Below, piece after piece: positions 61,378 through 64,000 of a stretch of 64,000 bases of DNA. Origin of the DNA: BQJU01 sp964015035. Lineage in GTDB: Bacteria > Bacteroidota > Bacteroidia > Chitinophagales > Saprospiraceae. The notes below the pieces were generated by a model. The model did no database searches, had not been told where the DNA came from, and saw only the letters and a list, made by a program, of their open reading frames with translations. The stretch is taken from contig CAXHCA010000004.1 in the NCBI GenBank assembly GCA_964015035.1, positions 39,471 to 103,470 of the forward strand, in the 5' to 3' direction. Both the position numbers and the translations under genes were made by a program. Numbering within the stretch: the stretch's first letter is position 1; each line of letters opens with the position of its first letter.

Positions 61378-61812
61378 CTATAACGTAAATTTGACGGGTA
61401 AATTAAACTGAACCGCTACTTTTTGATTCCGTTGCATTCCCGGTGTCCAACGCAAGCCTTTGGCATTCATATCCGTAATCAATTTCAGCGCCGCCTGCCC
61501 ACAACCATGACCAATATCGCGGTTGATCCTGGCATTGGAAATGGTGCCATCTGGCCTGACGATAAACCGAATCACCACGACGCCTTCCACCCCATTCTTT
61601 CTGGCCTCAGCAGGATATACCAAGTTTTGTGCAATATATTGATTCAACTCCTCTTTGGCACATCTCTTTTTTGCCTTTAAATCTCCATAGTCCTCGCAGC
61701 CCGGAAAACGAGGCATTTCTTCTACCACGACAAATACTTCATCCGTTGATGGCTGGGCCAGTGCGGCAATGGAACATCCGGTAAAAAAAAGAAAAATCAA
61801 ACACTTCTTCAT
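61378..61812 (-). CDS. TonB C-terminal domain secreted protein
   Basis: A 144-residue exported protein. Signal peptide MKKCLIFLFFTGCSIAALAQ, then a PRFPGCEDYGDLKAKKRCAKEELNQYIAQNL segment and a TonB C-terminal fold (VYPAEARKNGVEGVVVIRFIVRPDGTISNARINRDIGHGCGQAALKLI). There is no membrane anchor or proline-rich linker, so it is not a classical TonB; stand-alone domains like this are common in Bacteroidota. ATG 61812 is chosen because the signal peptide starts there. Convergent with the kinase gene. Confidence 0.88.
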   Translation of the reverse strand: MKKCLIFLFFTGCSIAALAQPSTDEVFVVVEEMPRFPGCEDYGDLKAKKRCAKEELNQYIAQNLVYPAEARKNGVEGVVVIRFIVRPDGTISNARINRDIGHGCGQAALKLITDMNAKGLRWTPGMQRNQKVAVQFNLPVKFTL

Positions 61813-61943
61813 GATGATTAATTTATTTCGTTCTTTGACAAACTTCGTGGTCAAGCTAAAATAGAAATTGTCTAAGAGCATATTTAAAATCTTGCTAAGA
61901 TATTTATATTTTAAATATATTTTGTAACTACGAACTACTGAAT

Positions 61944-62067
61944 GTATGTTTGGAGGTGGTGCTTTAGCAGCGAAAATAGCCGAAAAGGGGTTCCAAAATC
62001 CCGGTTTTACCGGGACTGAATGGCTTGCCCGAATATACTTCAGGGACTACCTCCAAACATGCACTAA
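61944..62067. repeat. Short element with terminal inverted repeats
   Basis: Perfect 12-bp inverted repeats ATGTTTGGAGGT (61946-61957) and ACCTCCAAACAT (62049-62060), extending imperfectly to about 20 bp (TGTATGTTTGGAGGTGGT / TGCATGTTTGGAGGTAGT). The inside has a CCCGGTTTTACCGGG hairpin (about 61999-62014). About 120 bp long, with no transposase. Related half-copies occur at 37707 and 31941. Confidence 0.6.
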
Positions 62068-62179
62068 GCTCAATTTCCAAATAGGGCCAATCCTTTATTT
62101 TTTCCTGATTGGCTTCTAGATTGGTATTAAAAATGGACTGAAGCTTATTGCCTGCCATATCTTTCAGATCAACGCTGAC
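62068..62179 (-). other. Coding-like fragment of unknown origin
   Basis: Read on the minus strand, VDLKDMAGNKLQSIFNTNLE then ANQEKIKDWPYLEIELS runs into the inverted-repeat element. It has protein-like composition but no proper start: the frame opens inside a terminator. It may be the 3' end of a lost gene. Weak evidence. Confidence 0.25.
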
Positions 62180-62216
62180 AAAAAAAAAGCCGTATTCCAT
62201 GGTCGTGGAATACGGC
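62180..62216 (-). terminator. Terminator after the double sorting-domain-like gene
   Basis: Minus-strand stem GCCGTATTCCA/TGGAATACGGC (11 bp) with a 6-nt loop followed by nine T. Strong rho-independent terminator. Confidence 0.88.
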
Positions 62217-62307
62217 AGAAAAGCTTTACTTCCGTATCGTCCAGGCCCTGCTTATGAACAGCCCAGACAAATATGTAGCGTGAAACGTTAACTCTTTAAG
62301 TACTCAA

Positions 62308-62904
62308 TTACTTTACAATCAGTTCTTGATAGATTGTTTTCACAGGTGTTTTCATTCTTACAGTATAAGCCCCTGCTTGCAAGTTCGATAAGTCATAACG
62401 ACGCTCTACTTTCAGTTGGTTGCGGAATGCTTCAGTAAAAAGCTCCTCTCCGTTGATATCCAGAATAGCGACCTCAACATTACCTAAGGTCTTATTCAAT
62501 ACAGATACATCAACGTAGTTCTCATTCTGACGAATCACTGGCAGGAAAAACTCTTGACGATTGTTTTCATCAATCTCTACCGTTTTTTCCTTTACCTGTA
62601 GTGTTTGCTGATATACACGGGTAGGTGTCGTTACGACTAACGTGTAGTTGCCACTTGGCAGGTTTTCCAGGTTCAACGTCTTCAAAAAGTTGCTTTCCAC
62701 AGATTGCTCAAATAGGATGACATTGTTTTGATCAATAATTTCCATTTTCACTGAGGTCCCTCCGCTATTCACTTCCAGGTTGACCTTTTTAGCATTGGTC
62801 ACTTCCGTTACTTTGAAAGAAGGTGCTACGTTACCGGCCACAGCCATCGTAGTCAATGTCATTAAAACTAAAGCACTTAAAATCAATTTTCTCATGGTCT
62901 TCAT
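62308..62904 (-). CDS. Secreted protein with two sorting-domain-like beta modules
   Basis: A 198-residue exported protein. Signal peptide (MKTMRKLILSALVLMTLTTMAVAG), then two similar beta-sandwich modules of about 85 residues. Each resembles DUF3244/T9SS C-terminal sorting folds: SVKMEIIDQNNVILFEQSVES with LENLPSGNYTLVVTT, and NVEVAILDINGEELFTEAFRN with LSNLQAGAYTVRMKT and the end YQELIVK. There is no separate cargo domain. Start at 62904 or ATG 62895. Ends in a strong terminator. Function unknown. Confidence 0.8.
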   Translation of the reverse strand: MKTMRKLILSALVLMTLTTMAVAGNVAPSFKVTEVTNAKKVNLEVNSGGTSVKMEIIDQNNVILFEQSVESNFLKTLNLENLPSGNYTLVVTTPTRVYQQTLQVKEKTVEIDENNRQEFFLPVIRQNENYVDVSVLNKTLGNVEVAILDINGEELFTEAFRNQLKVERRYDLSNLQAGAYTVRMKTPVKTIYQELIVK

Positions 62905-63331
62905 AATAACAGTCTTTTAATTTCTTAAATGATGATGTTCGGTGATTACGAGGACAAAGGTAAGAGCAAAGGCCATGCTGCACTACGATAGATTTAACCA
63001 ATATTGATACTATTTTAACCCAATCTACAATTATGCATCAAAACAAAATCAATATGCTATCAGTTTTCAAAATTTTATTCTAAAACGCGAATAATCACAA
63101 AAGGAGTTTTGGTGCAAATCGTACGCTTTCCAATGATTATTCTGAATTGGAAAACCACTAAAAAAGAGCGCCCCAAAGGCCGTTTTTTCCGTTTATCGAT
63201 AAAAAAGGCAGTAAAAATGCCTTTGAGGCCTATTGATAGAGGCTTTGCCCCTTTCTATCGAACTCGCCTTGTAAAACGTGACTTATTCAATCTTTCCCTT
63301 GATCTTTGTGATAAATGATCACCTGATAATT
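62905..63331. other. Intergenic region between divergent genes
   Basis: About 430 nt. AT-rich with a small hairpin GATAGAGG...CCTTTCTATC (about 63234-63259) and a GGCCTTTGAGG/CCCCAAAGGCC-like imperfect inverted repeat around 63170-63230. A weak GATCTTTG -7-like element lies at 63301-63308 for the next gene. No protein gene supported. Confidence 0.35.
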
Positions 63332-64000
63332 ATGAAAACGCATCTTCAAATTTTAACATTCGCCTTATTCGCCATTTTACTGGGCACCTCCTGTAGGCCC
63401 CAGGAAACCAAATTGAAAACCACCCTATTTGAAACATTTGAGCAGGAGGACTATGTCAATCTTGAGCTCACCGCCGATTGGGCTAGCGTTTTAGCCGGTA
63501 AAGAGGAGGAGCAAAAATTTGTAGCATCTATTCAGTGGTTGGCCTCCAACGGGAGTACCCAACAGATGCCCATCCAATTGGAGCGTCGCGGAAAGACACG
63601 CTTGAATCACTGCAATTTTCCTCCTTTAAAACTCATTTTCGACCGAGATAGCCTAACGAACAATGCAATCGGTGGTGGCCGCAAGTTGAAATTGGTCACC
63701 CATTGTAATGGTGATGAAGCACTAGTACTCCGCGAATACCTGGCTTATCAGATGTATCAACAGCTGACCGATAAAAGTTTTCGCGTGCAATTGGCCAAAA
63801 TCACCTATATCGACGCTTCAGGGCAAGCTTCTACAGAAACCCACTGGGGGTTCCTCCTCGAAAATCACCACGATTTGGCAGAGCGTTTGGATGCAAAGCT
63901 GTTAAAGACAAAAACGGCTAGTCTGCGCACCATCGATAGTGAACAATACCGCACCATGGCCTTATTTCAGTATATGATTGGCAATACCGATTGGAATATG
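63332..64000 (+). CDS. CotH-like lipoprotein, 3' end outside window
   Basis: I translated this from ATG 63332; the frame stays open to the window edge (223 residues visible). Signal peptide with lipobox LGTSC (Cys about residue 21). The body shows IQLERRGKTRLNHCNFPPLKLIF, KLKLVTHCNGDEALVLREYLAYQMYQQLTDKSFRVQL and MALFQYMIGNTDWNM, patterns I associate with the CotH-type kinase-like fold and a group of Bacteroidota lipoproteins. The family call is tentative because the rest is missing. It is divergent from the preceding gene. Confidence 0.7.
   Translation, partial: MKTHLQILTFALFAILLGTSCRPQETKLKTTLFETFEQEDYVNLELTADWASVLAGKEEEQKFVASIQWLASNGSTQQMPIQLERRGKTRLNHCNFPPLKLIFDRDSLTNNAIGGGRKLKLVTHCNGDEALVLREYLAYQMYQQLTDKSFRVQLAKITYIDASGQASTETHWGFLLENHHDLAERLDAKLLKTKTASLRTIDSEQYRTMALFQYMIGNTDWNM

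Noticed and set aside
61964..62200. 78-codon minus-strand open frame
   Set aside because: Its start lies inside a strong terminator hairpin and its second half is the inverted-repeat element; at most a relic is present, noted separately.
63109..63318. 69-codon plus-strand open frame
   Set aside because: Low-complexity basic sequence over imperfect inverted repeats, no family pattern, and it overlaps the likely promoter of the next gene.
1..64000. CRISPR array, tRNA/rRNA genes, prophage or complete insertion sequence
   Set aside because: Read through on both strands; no regularly spaced repeats, no cloverleaf or rRNA-like segments, and no transposase, integrase or phage structural genes.

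Overview
The window is chromosomal DNA from a member of the Bacteroidota, most likely a free-living Saprospiria/Lewinella-like lineage (the lineage is an inference). Reasons: a SusC/SusD pair, a C-terminal type IX secretion sorting domain, a fused 2-oxoacid dehydrogenase E1, DUF1573, 2TM-domain, YceI and UMF1 proteins, almost no Shine-Dalgarno sequences, and repeated Bacteroidota-type -7 elements (TAnnTTTG) just upstream of start codons. I see no rRNA, tRNA, CRISPR array, complete insertion sequence or prophage.

Layout. 1-3.8 kb (minus) is the start of the division/cell-wall (dcw) cluster, mraZ-rsmH-ftsL-ftsI, with MraZ-box-like repeats upstream. 4-10.4 kb holds a dolichol-phosphate-mannose-synthase-like glycosyltransferase, an outer-membrane protein, two 2TM proteins, a penicillin-acylase-family hydrolase with a small membrane protein, and a DUF1573 protein. 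10.9-13.3 kb is the fused E1 alpha/beta dehydrogenase. 13.7-24 kb is carbohydrate-related: SusC/SusD, a PfkB kinase behind a C10 tract, a HAD phosphatase fused to an invertase-like glycosidase, a sucrose-phosphate-synthase-like glycosyltransferase and a small secreted protein. 24.3-31.9 kb has a DUF5995 protein, a TolC/RND/adaptor efflux operon and a divergent AraC regulator. 32-37.7 kb has YceI-porin-YceI and, divergently, pyruvate phosphate dikinase; Crp/Fnr-like palindromes lie between them. 37.7-38.0 kb is a gene remnant next to a dispersed repeat. 38-44.6 kb has an SdiA-regulated-type protein, an OB-fold protein, an OmpR-type two-component system whose regulator appears to have direct-repeat sites at two promoters, a PLDc_N protein, a membrane AraC regulator and a UMF1 transporter. 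44.7-50.3 kb has RimK-type ligase, an aspartoacylase-family hydrolase, an MFS carrier, a DUF2007 protein and a T9SS cargo protein. 50.4-61.4 kb is a MacB-like ABC export system (HlyD, two ATPases, two permeases) with its own NtrC-type regulator and NtrY-like kinase. 61.4-64 kb has a TonB-domain protein, a short inverted-repeat element, a protein with two sorting-domain-like modules, and the start of a CotH-like lipoprotein.

The strongest non-gene signal is in the ABC export region. Two sigma-54-type promoters (51182-51197 and 58411-58426, both minus) are each preceded by a pair of TGTTC-N6-GAACA palindromes. The pairs are 21 bp apart and 82 bp from the promoter in both cases. This identical geometry predicts a closed circuit run by the adjacent sigma-54 activator. 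Other signals are the 11-bp repeats at the OmpR-type system, 10-bp-periodic MraZ boxes, and a dispersed repeat (core TTAGTGCATGTTTGGAGGT) lying at or just after stop codons. All functions are read from sequence alone; no database search was run.
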